From the NCBI RefSeq assembly GCF_014926385.1, contig NZ_CP053291.1:1-64000 (forward strand): a DNA stretch of 64,000 nt, read 5' to 3'. Positions 17,666 to 26,604 of this stretch are shown in pieces. The stretch's first letter is position 1. The number at the start of each line of letters is the position of its first letter. Below the pieces are notes generated by a model. That model was given only the letters and a program-made list of their open reading frames with translations, searched no databases and was not told the origin of the DNA. The stretch is from Trueperella pecoris (GTDB lineage Bacteria; Actinomycetota; Actinomycetes; Actinomycetales; Actinomycetaceae). A program made the position numbers and the translations under genes.

Positions 17666-18052
17666 ATGGAGAGTGATAAACACGCAGAACCAGGTTCCGC
17701 GACGGTCTTGGTAGCGCTGGCGATGGTGACGATTGCAAGTCTTGCAGCGCTCATGTTCCAGCTGTTCTACAGCGCAGGACAGCAGGTTCACGCACGGGAC
17801 GTGGCTGATTCGGCGGCGATTTCGGCCGCGATCATTTATCGGGATCAGGGATCACAGGGGGAAGCATGTAGCCGGGCAGCTCAGATCGCGGAGGGGTATT
17901 CCGTTGATTGCGTGGTCGAGGGCGAGCGTGTGCGTGTGAGTGTCAGGAAGGAAGCGAGATTTGGATGGATCACGCGATCCTATAAAGCAACAGCAGTGGC
18001 GGGGCCGTCGGAGCGCGATGGCGTTCAGAACCTCCAGCTACCCACGAGGTAA
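17666..18052 (+). CDS. Rv3654c-like/TadE-like secreted protein
   Basis: A strong site (aaaggagg) precedes the ATG. The 128-aa protein has GSATVLVALAMVTIASLAALMF near its N-terminus, the usual opening of the small secretion/DUF proteins that end actinobacterial tad operons, then HARDVADSAAISAA. Two cysteines in the C-terminal half could pair. Its last 28 bases overlap the end of the convergent helicase gene. Confidence 0.8.
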   Translation: MESDKHAEPGSATVLVALAMVTIASLAALMFQLFYSAGQQVHARDVADSAAISAAIIYRDQGSQGEACSRAAQIAEGYSVDCVVEGERVRVSVRKEARFGWITRSYKATAVAGPSERDGVQNLQLPTR

Positions 18053-20367
18053 CGAAGGAGTTTGGTGGCGCCATGCTTGTCGAGTGGCTCGTTATTGTTC
18101 CCGCACTTGGGCGACTGCACGCACCGCGGGCAACCGTGGGTGCAGTCGCAAGACTCGAGGGCGTCAAGTGTGGCCTCGAGCCAGCTGATTCCGGCATCGA
18201 AGCCACGTTCGGCGCAACCAGACCCGCCGGCCATGGCATCGTGAACGATGATGGTTGGCATTCCGGTCTGGGCATGCACGGCCGTCGACAGCCCGCCGAT
18301 ATCCCAGCGGTCACAGGTGGCGAAAAGCGGGAGCAGGGCGATCATCGTATGCTCGGCGGCGTGAAGGGTGCCAGGAACATCGGCGATCCGGATTCCGGCG
18401 TCCTTGACAGCAGAGTCTTTGATGGTCAGCCACACTCCGGCGGTCTGCAACGTGCGTATCGGCATGGTGAGAGGGAAGGTGCCCAAGTACATCCCGTCGG
18501 AAATCCGCCGCACGTCGTAGCCGACCACTCGAGATTGCACGACCACCTGCCCGCGGCACCACGAACCGTGCTCAAGCGTGACCTCCTCATCGGTGGAAAG
18601 AATCTCCACATGCGTTTCTTCGCGTGGGAAGGTGCGGATCTCCTCTTCCCGGTGGCGGTGCACGAGCGCAACCTCACCGTCGCACGACTCCACCATGAAA
18701 GCCGCACCTTGATGGAGGTAGATCGCGCCGGGGTGGACGGTGGAATCGGCTCGCGCCTCATCGACCGTTCCCAGCAGGGCACCCGACTCCGAATCAATGA
18801 TCGACACCGAATGGCCGCCGCCGCGGATATCGACCATGTCGTGTGGATTGACCCGAAGGGAGGTGTTCCAGTACCAGCCACTCGGGCGCTCCTTGAGCAG
18901 TTCGGCGTCGGCAAGATCGGTGATGGGCTGCAGGGAATCTAGAGAAAAGATCTCCACATCGGCGGCGGTGAGCGGCACTTCCGTTGCTGCGGCGCAGAGG
19001 TGGCCCGGCAGGATCCACGGGTTCGTGGGATCGAAGACGCTCATCTCGGGGCTGCCTGTGGTGAGAGTTTCCGGGTGGGCGAGGATGAACTGGTCGAGCG
19101 GGTTATCCCGCCCGATCAGGACCGCCAGGCCGCCACTTCCGGCGCGGCCCGCCCGGCCGATCTGTTGTTGGAACGACGCGCGAGTGCCCGGCCAACCCGT
19201 TACCACCACGGCGTCGAGGCCAGAGATGTCGATGCCGAGCTCAAGCGCGGAGGTGGTAGCAAGGCCGCGCAGGTCCCCGCTGCGGAGATCCTTTTCGAGC
19301 TCGCGCCGCTCCTCGGGCAGGTAGCCGCCACGATATGCGGCGACCGTCCCCTCCAAATGCGGGGCGTGTTCATGTAAGTACTCTCGAGAGACCTCCGCGA
19401 CCCGCTCAGTTCCCGGGCGCGACCGGACGAAGGTGAGCACCCGTGCGCCGCCGGCGACGAGCTTGGCCGTCAGCTCTCCGGCCTCGGTATTTGCTGCTCG
19501 TCGGCGAACGTCCACGTTGCCCTCCTCGTCGACGACCGGTTCGCCCTCGTGGGGTACCTCGCGGCAGGCGAGCGTGCAAATGTCCCGCTGGCCGGCGGGC
19601 GAGCCATCCTCGCACACGGCCACGACCGGGCCAAATGCCTGGCCAAGGAAGCGCTGGGCAGAAATCTGCGGTTCATAGGCGGTGGCGGAGAGGAAGATAA
19701 CCTTTGGTTCGGCGCCATAGTGGCGGGCCACCCGCAACAGGCGCCGAACCACGAGCGCGACGTTCGAGGCAAAAGCGCCCCGGTAAGAATGGAACTCGTC
19801 GATAACGATGAACTGCAGACCCCGCCACAGGCGTTGCCAGGTCTCGTGGCGACCAAGCAACCCAAAGTGGGCAAAGTCCGGATTCGTCAAGACGATGTCC
19901 GCGTTTTGGCGAGCCCACGTGCGGGTAGGGCTGTCCGCGTCGCCATCCACGGTGGCCACCGCGATGCGCGGATCCACTTTGGCGGCCAGGCGCGTCAGCG
20001 ACGCCTCCTGGTCTGCACCCAGCGCCTTGGTTGGGCCGAGGTAAAGGGCGGTGGGATGGGAGCGGGTCGAAGCCAACGACGTCGTCTCCTCGCGGGCGCT
20101 CACAATCGCGCAGAGCGCGGGAACCCACGCCGCCAACGACTTGCCTGAGCCCGTTCCGGTGGCGACGACGACGTTGTTGCCGCCATGGGCGGCGTCAGCA
20201 GCTTCGGCTTGATGAATCCATGGCTGGCCAGCGCCGATGCTCTCTAGAGCGGCGCGAACCTTTTGTGGAACCCATGGCCCCCACGTGCCCAAACGTGCCT
20301 CGCGTGGGGGAACCACGATGTGACCAGTGAGCTGGTCGGCGGCAATGAAGGCGTCAAGCAAAGGCAT
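18025..20367 (-). CDS. DEAD/DEAH-box helicase with DUF1998 Zn module (MrfA-like)
   Basis: The 780-aa superfamily 2 helicase has Walker A ATGTGSGKS, motif II VIDEFH, FLSATA (motif III) and the C-domain motifs TTSALELGID and QQIGRAGRAG. The C-terminus holds the DUF1998/MZB cysteine cluster (CDCTHGCPRC, then PKCGN), as in MrfA, a Bacillus mitomycin-repair helicase. A DNA repair role is likely. Its place between the tad operon and topA matches Rv3649 in mycobacteria. Confidence 0.9.
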   Translation of the reverse strand: MPLLDAFIAADQLTGHIVVPPREARLGTWGPWVPQKVRAALESIGAGQPWIHQAEAADAAHGGNNVVVATGTGSGKSLAAWVPALCAIVSAREETTSLASTRSHPTALYLGPTKALGADQEASLTRLAAKVDPRIAVATVDGDADSPTRTWARQNADIVLTNPDFAHFGLLGRHETWQRLWRGLQFIVIDEFHSYRGAFASNVALVVRRLLRVARHYGAEPKVIFLSATAYEPQISAQRFLGQAFGPVVAVCEDGSPAGQRDICTLACREVPHEGEPVVDEEGNVDVRRRAANTEAGELTAKLVAGGARVLTFVRSRPGTERVAEVSREYLHEHAPHLEGTVAAYRGGYLPEERRELEKDLRSGDLRGLATTSALELGIDISGLDAVVVTGWPGTRASFQQQIGRAGRAGSGGLAVLIGRDNPLDQFILAHPETLTTGSPEMSVFDPTNPWILPGHLCAAATEVPLTAADVEIFSLDSLQPITDLADAELLKERPSGWYWNTSLRVNPHDMVDIRGGGHSVSIIDSESGALLGTVDEARADSTVHPGAIYLHQGAAFMVESCDGEVALVHRHREEEIRTFPREETHVEILSTDEEVTLEHGSWCRGQVVVQSRVVGYDVRRISDGMYLGTFPLTMPIRTLQTAGVWLTIKDSAVKDAGIRIADVPGTLHAAEHTMIALLPLFATCDRWDIGGLSTAVHAQTGMPTIIVHDAMAGGSGCAERGFDAGISWLEATLDALESCDCTHGCPRCVQSPKCGNNNEPLDKHGATKLLRYLVGSWRF

Positions 20368-20486
20368 GCCACCAGTGTGCCACTCGCTCCCGACGTGACC
20401 CCCAAGCAGTGTGGCACGGCGTGGCTGGGCGCTACCCGAACAGGTCGCCGGGTTGGAGACTACCCGGAAAAGCGCCGGGCTGGGCG

Positions 20487-20738
20487 CTACCCGAGTTTGA
20501 ACAGGTCGCCGGGCTGGCAGTCGAGCGCTTCGCAGATCGCCGTCAGCGTCGTGAAGCGAACCGCGCGGGCCTTGCCCGTCTTGAGGATTGACAGGTTGGC
20601 CATAGTCAGGCCGGTCTTCTCGGAAAGCTCGGTGAGGGTCATGCCGCGGGCGGCGAGGACGGCGTCGAGAACACAGGCGATGCGGTGGTCGGCGTCGTTG
20701 GGCGAGGAGTCGCCGGGCCGGTGGCGGTTAGATGACAT
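20487..20738 (-). CDS. XRE-family regulator paired with DUF2975 protein
   Basis: The 83-aa protein is essentially one Cro/C1 HTH (MTLTELSEKTGLTMANLSILKTGKARAVRFTTL...), ending DCQPGDLFKL. This short regulator type commonly sits after a DUF2975 membrane protein, and here overlaps it by 11 bp. It probably controls its own operon through the atcgata repeats upstream. The 3' end of the gene is partly duplicated downstream (20421-20458). Confidence 0.85.
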   Translation of the reverse strand: MSSNRHRPGDSSPNDADHRIACVLDAVLAARGMTLTELSEKTGLTMANLSILKTGKARAVRFTTLTAICEALDCQPGDLFKLG

Positions 20739-21321
20739 GGTCGAGCTCCTCCTGCATGCGGGTGCCCTGCCGGAACGCGGCCCACAGTGCGAATGCGAGG
20801 ATGCCGGCGAAGATCAACGCGGCGGGCAGGGTGGGGATGCCTCCGAGTGCGATGCCGAAGCCGTCGGGATAGGTGGCTTCTTGGAAGGCGATGGAGTCGC
20901 GCGAGATTGCGTCGTCGGCGAAGCCCTCGCTGATGTAGCTGAGGATGCCGCCGGCAACGAGAATGCTCGCGACGATCCCCATGCGGCGCACGGTTTGTGC
21001 GGCGAACCCGCGCCCGTGGCTGATTGACCGGATAATTCCTGTGCCGAGGATGAGCGCCGAAAGTAGGGTGAGAACGGTGAGGGTTTCTGACGTGACTGTC
21101 CAGTAGCGCGACGCCGCCGACACCCAGCTCATGGGCACAGATGACTCGCCGTTCGTGCAGAAGTGCGACAGGTCGCAGGCGTTGACCGGCATGAGGCCGA
21201 GGGGGTGGGTTCCCGTGAGTAGCGCGAGAATGTGGTCTATGAATCCGGCGATCAGGACGAGTGCGCCGAGCCAAATGAGGCTGACCGCGCCCCAGAGAGG
21301 CACTTTCTCCCAACGAGTCAT
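20728..21321 (-). CDS. DUF2975 membrane protein
   Basis: The 197-aa protein has four predicted membrane segments, with an extracellular loop holding CDLSHFC (two Cys that may pair). The RSISHGRGFAAQTVRRMGIVA segment is characteristic of DUF2975. The start has GGAGA in front (complement of 21326-21330). The protein and the XRE gene form a two-gene operon; the biological role is not known. Confidence 0.82.
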   Translation of the reverse strand: MTRWEKVPLWGAVSLIWLGALVLIAGFIDHILALLTGTHPLGLMPVNACDLSHFCTNGESSVPMSWVSAASRYWTVTSETLTVLTLLSALILGTGIIRSISHGRGFAAQTVRRMGIVASILVAGGILSYISEGFADDAISRDSIAFQEATYPDGFGIALGGIPTLPAALIFAGILAFALWAAFRQGTRMQEELDHVI

Positions 21322-21332
21322 GGTATCTCCTA

Positions 21333-21366
21333 TATCGATATTCGATGTTATCGATAAACGATAAAT
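21333..21366. promoter_or_regulatory. Candidate operator for the XRE/DUF2975 operon
   Basis: The palindromes tatcgata (21333-21340) and ttatcgataa (21348-21357), and a further cgataaa at 21359, lie in the 40 bp just upstream of the DUF2975 start. They are AT-rich against a very GC-rich surround. Autoregulation is inferred. Confidence 0.55.
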
Positions 21367-21546
21367 CAGCCGGCAGGGTTTCGCAAGTCGAAGCCGGCCG
21401 CGGTCGCAGTCGGGGCGCGACTCCCAGCCTGCTCGGCAAGCCGACCTGTGGGCAAGCCGGCTCTGCCGGCCACCCGGCCTTCTCGGTAACCCGGCCCTGT
21501 GGGGAAGCGTGCGGCCACCGCGCCGATCCGTGCCACAATGGGGACC

Positions 21547-23070
21547 ATGATTGACTCCCTCCGCGAAGACCTCTCAAGCTGGACCCGCGCAGCCATCCGC
21601 GCCGACCTTGGCCCGCGTGCCCTGGCCGCCCTCGAGCGTGACGTCGCCGTCCCGGCCGCCGTCGCCGCCGAATCGGGCACCCGCATCGCCCTCCTCACCC
21701 GCCTGTTCTGGCTGGGGGAGGCGCTTGACGACGCCGAACTGGCCCTCGCCCTCCCGCGCACTATGGCCACGGCCAGTGCCGCTGCCCAGCGGTTCTTCCT
21801 CCCCAGCGATGGTGGTTGGCGCAGCCCATGGCAGGTCGTCCCGATTGACATCCCGCCACACCTGGCGAGGGTCGAGGGCGCTCCCCTCACCAAGGGCGGT
21901 CACGCCGATCTTGACACGGTGTGGATTGCCTCCTCGCATGGGACTTTGCAGGGGGCACGCCATGGCGAGCACTTTGTCATGGGTGTCGGCGGGGCGACTC
22001 GCACGCTGGCGGCGCTCGCGGCCTACGAGCCGGGTCAGCGAGTTCTCGATCTGGGCACAGGGTCGGGCGTACATGCGGTGTTCGCGGCGCTGTCCGGCGC
22101 GCAGGTCGTGGCCACGGATATCTCCGAGGTAGCTCTCGACATGGCACGTTTCAATGCCTCCCTTAATGGCGTGGCACCGTCGATCGACTTCCGGCTCGGC
22201 TCGCTCTTCGAACCCGTCACGGGCGAGGGCGGGCCCGAGCGTTTCGACGTCATCGTCTCCAACCCGCCCTTCGTCATCACGCCGGCGGCTGCGCGCGCTC
22301 GAGTCGGCGAGCTTGACTACCGCGACGGCGGCCTCGAGGGTGACCAGCTCTCCGCGCAGGTGGTCGGCGGCCTGTCGAGTCACCTCACCCCCGGCGGGCG
22401 GGCGTGGATGCTCACCAACTGGGAAATTTCCTCCGACGAGGTCGATCCCTTCGCGCCGGTGCGTACCTGGGCTGGCCCTGACCTCGATATTCACCTCGTC
22501 ATGCGCGAGAAACTTCCCGTTACCTCTTATATAGAGATGTGGTTACGCGACGGGGGCCTCACGCCCGCCCATCCGGACTATGCCGATTCCTACTGCGCGT
22601 GGCTCGCGGATTTCGACACCCGACACGTCACCCACATCGGACTGGGCTATCTGGCTGCGGGCCGGGGAGACGGCGTCGTGATCGGGCAAGAGCTTCGCGG
22701 GCTGGCCCCGGCAAACGTGCACGACTACATGGAGCGCATCTGGGCTGGCCGGACACAGACCGACTTGACGGGGCTGGCGCCGGTGGCCACCGACGTCGTC
22801 GAGCATCGGTTCTACCATCCGGGCGAGGAAGAACCATGGATCATCAAATTCACGCAGACCAACGGTTTCGGCGAAGAGGTGATGGCGGATACGGCCCTGG
22901 CCGGATTCGTGTCGGTGGCCGATGGCGAACTGACCACCGCCCAGATCGCCAACGCGCTCGCACAATTATTGTCGGAGGAGGCGGGTAACCTGATGGAGAA
23001 GTTGGAACCGCAAATCCAACATATGAAGCGTTTGGGTATGCTGACTTTCGAAGAACCGGTGCGGGCCTGA
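21547..23070 (+). CDS. Class I SAM-dependent methyltransferase (HemK/RsmC-like)
   Basis: The ATG at 21547 gives 507 aa. An N-terminal region of about 140 residues precedes the methyltransferase fold, with motif I VLDLGTGSGVHAV and the catalytic VSNPPFVITP, the NPPF/Y signature of amide or exocyclic-amine methylases. A further 200-residue C-terminal domain follows. Proteins of this build sit before topA in many actinobacteria. The substrate (ribosomal RNA, tRNA or protein glutamine) cannot be settled here. Confidence 0.8.
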   Translation: MIDSLREDLSSWTRAAIRADLGPRALAALERDVAVPAAVAAESGTRIALLTRLFWLGEALDDAELALALPRTMATASAAAQRFFLPSDGGWRSPWQVVPIDIPPHLARVEGAPLTKGGHADLDTVWIASSHGTLQGARHGEHFVMGVGGATRTLAALAAYEPGQRVLDLGTGSGVHAVFAALSGAQVVATDISEVALDMARFNASLNGVAPSIDFRLGSLFEPVTGEGGPERFDVIVSNPPFVITPAAARARVGELDYRDGGLEGDQLSAQVVGGLSSHLTPGGRAWMLTNWEISSDEVDPFAPVRTWAGPDLDIHLVMREKLPVTSYIEMWLRDGGLTPAHPDYADSYCAWLADFDTRHVTHIGLGYLAAGRGDGVVIGQELRGLAPANVHDYMERIWAGRTQTDLTGLAPVATDVVEHRFYHPGEEEPWIIKFTQTNGFGEEVMADTALAGFVSVADGELTTAQIANALAQLLSEEAGNLMEKLEPQIQHMKRLGMLTFEEPVRA

Positions 23071-23158
23071 TTTGGTTGCGGCCAACACTCGTACACATAA
23101 TGTGGGATTGCCACACTAAAACTCTCGCCACCGGGCATGGGAATGGAAAGAGGATTAC

Positions 23159-25888
23159 ATGACGAAGCTTGTCATCGTCGAGTCTCCGGCTAAAGCGCGC
23201 ACGATCGGGAACTATCTGGGGTCCGATTACGTGGTGGAGGCGTCGATTGGCCATATTCGTGATCTCCCGCGCCCATCCGAGCTGCCTGCCGAGATGAAGA
23301 AGGGCCCATTTTCCAAATTCGCTGTGGATGTGGAAAACGGCTTCGATCCCTACTACGTGGTCAACCCGGACAAGAAAAAGAAGGTCGCGGAGCTGAAGAA
23401 GGCCCTCAAGGACGCCGATGCCCTCTATCTGGCAACTGATGAGGACCGCGAGGGTGAGGCAATCGCCTGGCACCTTCTCGAAGCGTTGAAGCCGAAGGTG
23501 CCGGTTAAGCGCATGGTCTTTCACGAGATTACGAAGGAAGCGATCGCCCGCGCGCTGGAAAATACTCGCGATATCGACGCGGAATTGGTGGACGCCCAGG
23601 AAACCCGCCGCATCCTGGATCGCCTCGTGGGCTATGAGGTGTCCCCGCTGCTGTGGCGCAAGGTGGCCCCGGGCTTGTCCGCGGGCCGTGTGCAGTCCGT
23701 GACCACCCGCCTTGTGGTGGAGCGTGAGCGTGAGCGCATGGCATTCGTGCCCGCCTCGTATTGGGACGTGTCGGTCCACCACGTCAAGGGCGAGGAGGGC
23801 TTTGACTCCAAGCTGTATTCGCTTGACGGCGCTCGCATCGCCTCGGGTAAGGACTATGGTGACGACGGCGAATTGACGCCCAAGTCCGTCAAGGCCGGTG
23901 TTCGTACGCTCGATTCGGCGCAGGCCACGGCGGTGGCCGAGGCCCTGGAGAAGGCGGAGTCGTGGGTGTCTTCGGTGGAAACCAAGCCCTACCGGCGCCG
24001 TCCCGCGGCTCCGTTTACCACCTCGACGCTCCAGCAGGAGGCATCCCGCAAACTCCACCTGTCCTCGCGGGACACGATGCGAGTTGCCCAGTCCCTGTAC
24101 GAGAACGGTTTCATCACCTACATGCGAACCGATTCCACGAACCTCTCGAGCGAGGCGATCGCGGCGGCCCGCAAGCAGATCAAGGAACTGTATGGTTCGG
24201 CGTCGTTACCGGACAAGCCGCGCTTGTATGCGTCGAAGGCGAAGGGTGCCCAGGAGGCTCACGAGGCGATCCGTCCCGCAGGCGATTCCTTCCGTACCCC
24301 GCAGCAGGTGGCCAACCAGTTGCGTGGGCGTGAATTCCAGCTGTACGAACTGATTTGGAAGCGCACGGTCGCCTCGCAGATGGCGGACGCCACGGGCTCC
24401 ACAGCCTCGGTCAGGCTCGTCGCTGATATCAAGGGTGCGGCGGATGCGCAGGAGGCGGTGATGTCGGCGTCGGGAACGATCATCACGTTCCGCGGATTCC
24501 TAGCCGCCTACGAAGAGGGCACGGACACGAAGCGTTACGAGGACAAGGAATCGGACTCGCGCCTGCCGGATCTGGCCGAGGGTGAGATGGTGGACAACGC
24601 CTCGGCGAAGGCCGACGGCCACGAAACCACGCCGCCGCCGCGTTACACGGAAGCGTCGCTCGTGCGCACGCTCGAGGAGCGCGGGATCGGCCGCCCGTCC
24701 ACGTATGCCTCCACGATTTCTACGGTTATTGATCGCGGCTATGTGGATAAGAAGGGCTCGGCGCTCGTCCCCACATGGACGGCGTTTTCGGTGGTGCGCC
24801 TTCTTGAGGACAACCTGCCTGAGCTTGTCGACTATGACTTCACGGCGGACATGGAATCCGATCTGGACGATATCGCCGCAGGTAAGAAGGGGCGAGTCGA
24901 CTACCTCCAGGGCTTCTACTACGGAAGCGGGGAGAACTCGGGCCTGCACGGGCAGGTTGACGGGCTCGGCGACATCGATGCGCGTGCGGTCAACACGATC
25001 GACCTGTCGGAGGCGGTCGCCGTGCGTGTGGGACGCTACGGGCCCTACCTCGAAGAGACCGATCAGGCCGGAACCGTGCTCCGGCGCGGCAACATTCCTC
25101 CGGAGGTGACCCCGGATGAGATGACGTTGGCCAAGGCCAAGGAAATCCTGGACTCGGCCATGCAGGAGGACCGCGAGCTGGGCAAGGATCCGGAGACCGG
25201 CTACTCGATCGTGGTCAAAGATGGGCGCTTTGGACCTTACGTGTCTGAGGTTCTTCCGGACGACGCCGTCGCCTACACTCCCACCGGAAAGGTGTCGAAG
25301 GTCAAGCCCAAGCCACGTACGGCCTCGCTTTTCGCGTCGATGAGCCCGGATACGGTGACGATCGATGACGCCCTGAAGCTGCTCTCGCTGCCGCGTGAGG
25401 TGGGCGAGTCGGACGGGGAGATGATCGTCGCGACGAACGGTAGGTTCGGCCCCTACATGAAGCGCGGCTCGGATTCGCGTTCGCTCGAGTCTGAGGAGCA
25501 GATTTTCGCGATCACGCTCGAGGAGGCCGAGGCGATCTTCGCCCAGCCGAAGGTGCGTGGTCAGCGTCAAGCCCGGCCGCCGTTGGCGGAGCTGGGCAAG
25601 GATCCGGTCTCGGGTGGGAATATCCTGCTCAAGGATGGGCGCTTCGGCCCGTACGTCACCGATGGTGAGACGAACGCGTCGTTGCCGCGCTCGGAGGACA
25701 TCAATCAGATCACGCCCGAGCGTGCGCAGGAGCTGCTGGTTCAGCGGCGCTTGAAGATCGCCGAGCAGGGCGGCCCGAAGGCGCGTAACAAGACGGCGAA
25801 GACGGTTCGTGGGCGGAATACGACGGCCAAGAAGACGACGGCAAAGAAAGCCCCGGCGAAGAAGACGGCTAAGCCGGCAGACAAGTAG
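23159..25888 (+). CDS. topA: DNA topoisomerase I
   Basis: The 909-aa protein starts with the TOPRIM domain (LVIVESPAKA) and has ATDEDREGEAIAW. The active-site Tyr is at about 321 in FITYMRTDSTN. The C-terminus has several KDGRFGPYV-type repeats in place of zinc fingers, then a Lys/Ala-rich tail, both usual in actinobacterial TopA and used for DNA clamping. AAAGAGG precedes the ATG. tmk follows 14 bp downstream. Confidence 0.97.
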   Translation: MTKLVIVESPAKARTIGNYLGSDYVVEASIGHIRDLPRPSELPAEMKKGPFSKFAVDVENGFDPYYVVNPDKKKKVAELKKALKDADALYLATDEDREGEAIAWHLLEALKPKVPVKRMVFHEITKEAIARALENTRDIDAELVDAQETRRILDRLVGYEVSPLLWRKVAPGLSAGRVQSVTTRLVVERERERMAFVPASYWDVSVHHVKGEEGFDSKLYSLDGARIASGKDYGDDGELTPKSVKAGVRTLDSAQATAVAEALEKAESWVSSVETKPYRRRPAAPFTTSTLQQEASRKLHLSSRDTMRVAQSLYENGFITYMRTDSTNLSSEAIAAARKQIKELYGSASLPDKPRLYASKAKGAQEAHEAIRPAGDSFRTPQQVANQLRGREFQLYELIWKRTVASQMADATGSTASVRLVADIKGAADAQEAVMSASGTIITFRGFLAAYEEGTDTKRYEDKESDSRLPDLAEGEMVDNASAKADGHETTPPPRYTEASLVRTLEERGIGRPSTYASTISTVIDRGYVDKKGSALVPTWTAFSVVRLLEDNLPELVDYDFTADMESDLDDIAAGKKGRVDYLQGFYYGSGENSGLHGQVDGLGDIDARAVNTIDLSEAVAVRVGRYGPYLEETDQAGTVLRRGNIPPEVTPDEMTLAKAKEILDSAMQEDRELGKDPETGYSIVVKDGRFGPYVSEVLPDDAVAYTPTGKVSKVKPKPRTASLFASMSPDTVTIDDALKLLSLPREVGESDGEMIVATNGRFGPYMKRGSDSRSLESEEQIFAITLEEAEAIFAQPKVRGQRQARPPLAELGKDPVSGGNILLKDGRFGPYVTDGETNASLPRSEDINQITPERAQELLVQRRLKIAEQGGPKARNKTAKTVRGRNTTAKKTTAKKAPAKKTAKPADK

Positions 25889-25902
25889 CGAAAGCAGGAG
25901 TC

Positions 25903-26604
25903 ATGTCCTTATTCATTTCCTTCGAAGGCGGAGACGGCTCTGGCAAGTCCACCCAGGTGCGCGCGCTGGTCGAATGGCTGGAGAAGGTCGGGCATGACGT
26001 GGTGGCGACCCGCGAGCCGGGCGGCACGCCTATGGGCAACGCGATTCGCGATCTTCTCCTCCATGGTGGGGAGATGGGTGCGCGCGCCGAGGCCCTCCTC
26101 TACGCTGCGGACCGCGCCCATCACGTGGATTCGCTGGTACGTCCGGCCTTGAAGCGCGGGGCGGTGGTGGTGACGGATCGTTACCTCGACTCGTCGGTCG
26201 CCTACCAGGGCGCCGCGCGTGACGTGGGCACGGATGAGGTCCGCGACCTCTCGCTCTGGGCAGTTGGTGGCCTCCTGCCCGACGTCACCTTCCTTCTTGA
26301 CCTGCCCGCCGCTGCAGCCGCCGAACGTGCGAGCCGGCGAAGCGGTGGCCAGCTCGATCGGCTCGAACGCGCTGGTGCAGAATTTCACGACGCCGTACGC
26401 GCCCAGTTCCGTGCCCTCGCCCGGCGCGAACCGCAAAGGTTTTACCGGTTGGATGCCACGCGTCCGATCGAGGACCTGGCCCACGAAATCCGTGAGGTTG
26501 TGGTCGGCATGTTTGAGGAGCGCCGCCGTGGCGATCGCCGGGAGGACGGCTCCTTCGTCGAGTCAGGTGACACGGTGGAGGCTGCGCAAGGCGGTCACGC
26601 GTGA
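25903..26604 (+). CDS. tmk: Thymidylate kinase
   Basis: The 233-aa product has the P-loop FEGGDGSGKST, the TREPGGTPMGN segment, DRYLDSSVAYQG for dTMP binding and a lid with RASRRSGGQLDRLE. It phosphorylates dTMP to dTDP. A short acidic/Gly tail extends beyond the usual end. The GTG start of holB lies in its stop codon. Confidence 0.95.
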   Translation: MSLFISFEGGDGSGKSTQVRALVEWLEKVGHDVVATREPGGTPMGNAIRDLLLHGGEMGARAEALLYAADRAHHVDSLVRPALKRGAVVVTDRYLDSSVAYQGAARDVGTDEVRDLSLWAVGGLLPDVTFLLDLPAAAAAERASRRSGGQLDRLERAGAEFHDAVRAQFRALARREPQRFYRLDATRPIEDLAHEIREVVVGMFEERRRGDRREDGSFVESGDTVEAAQGGHA

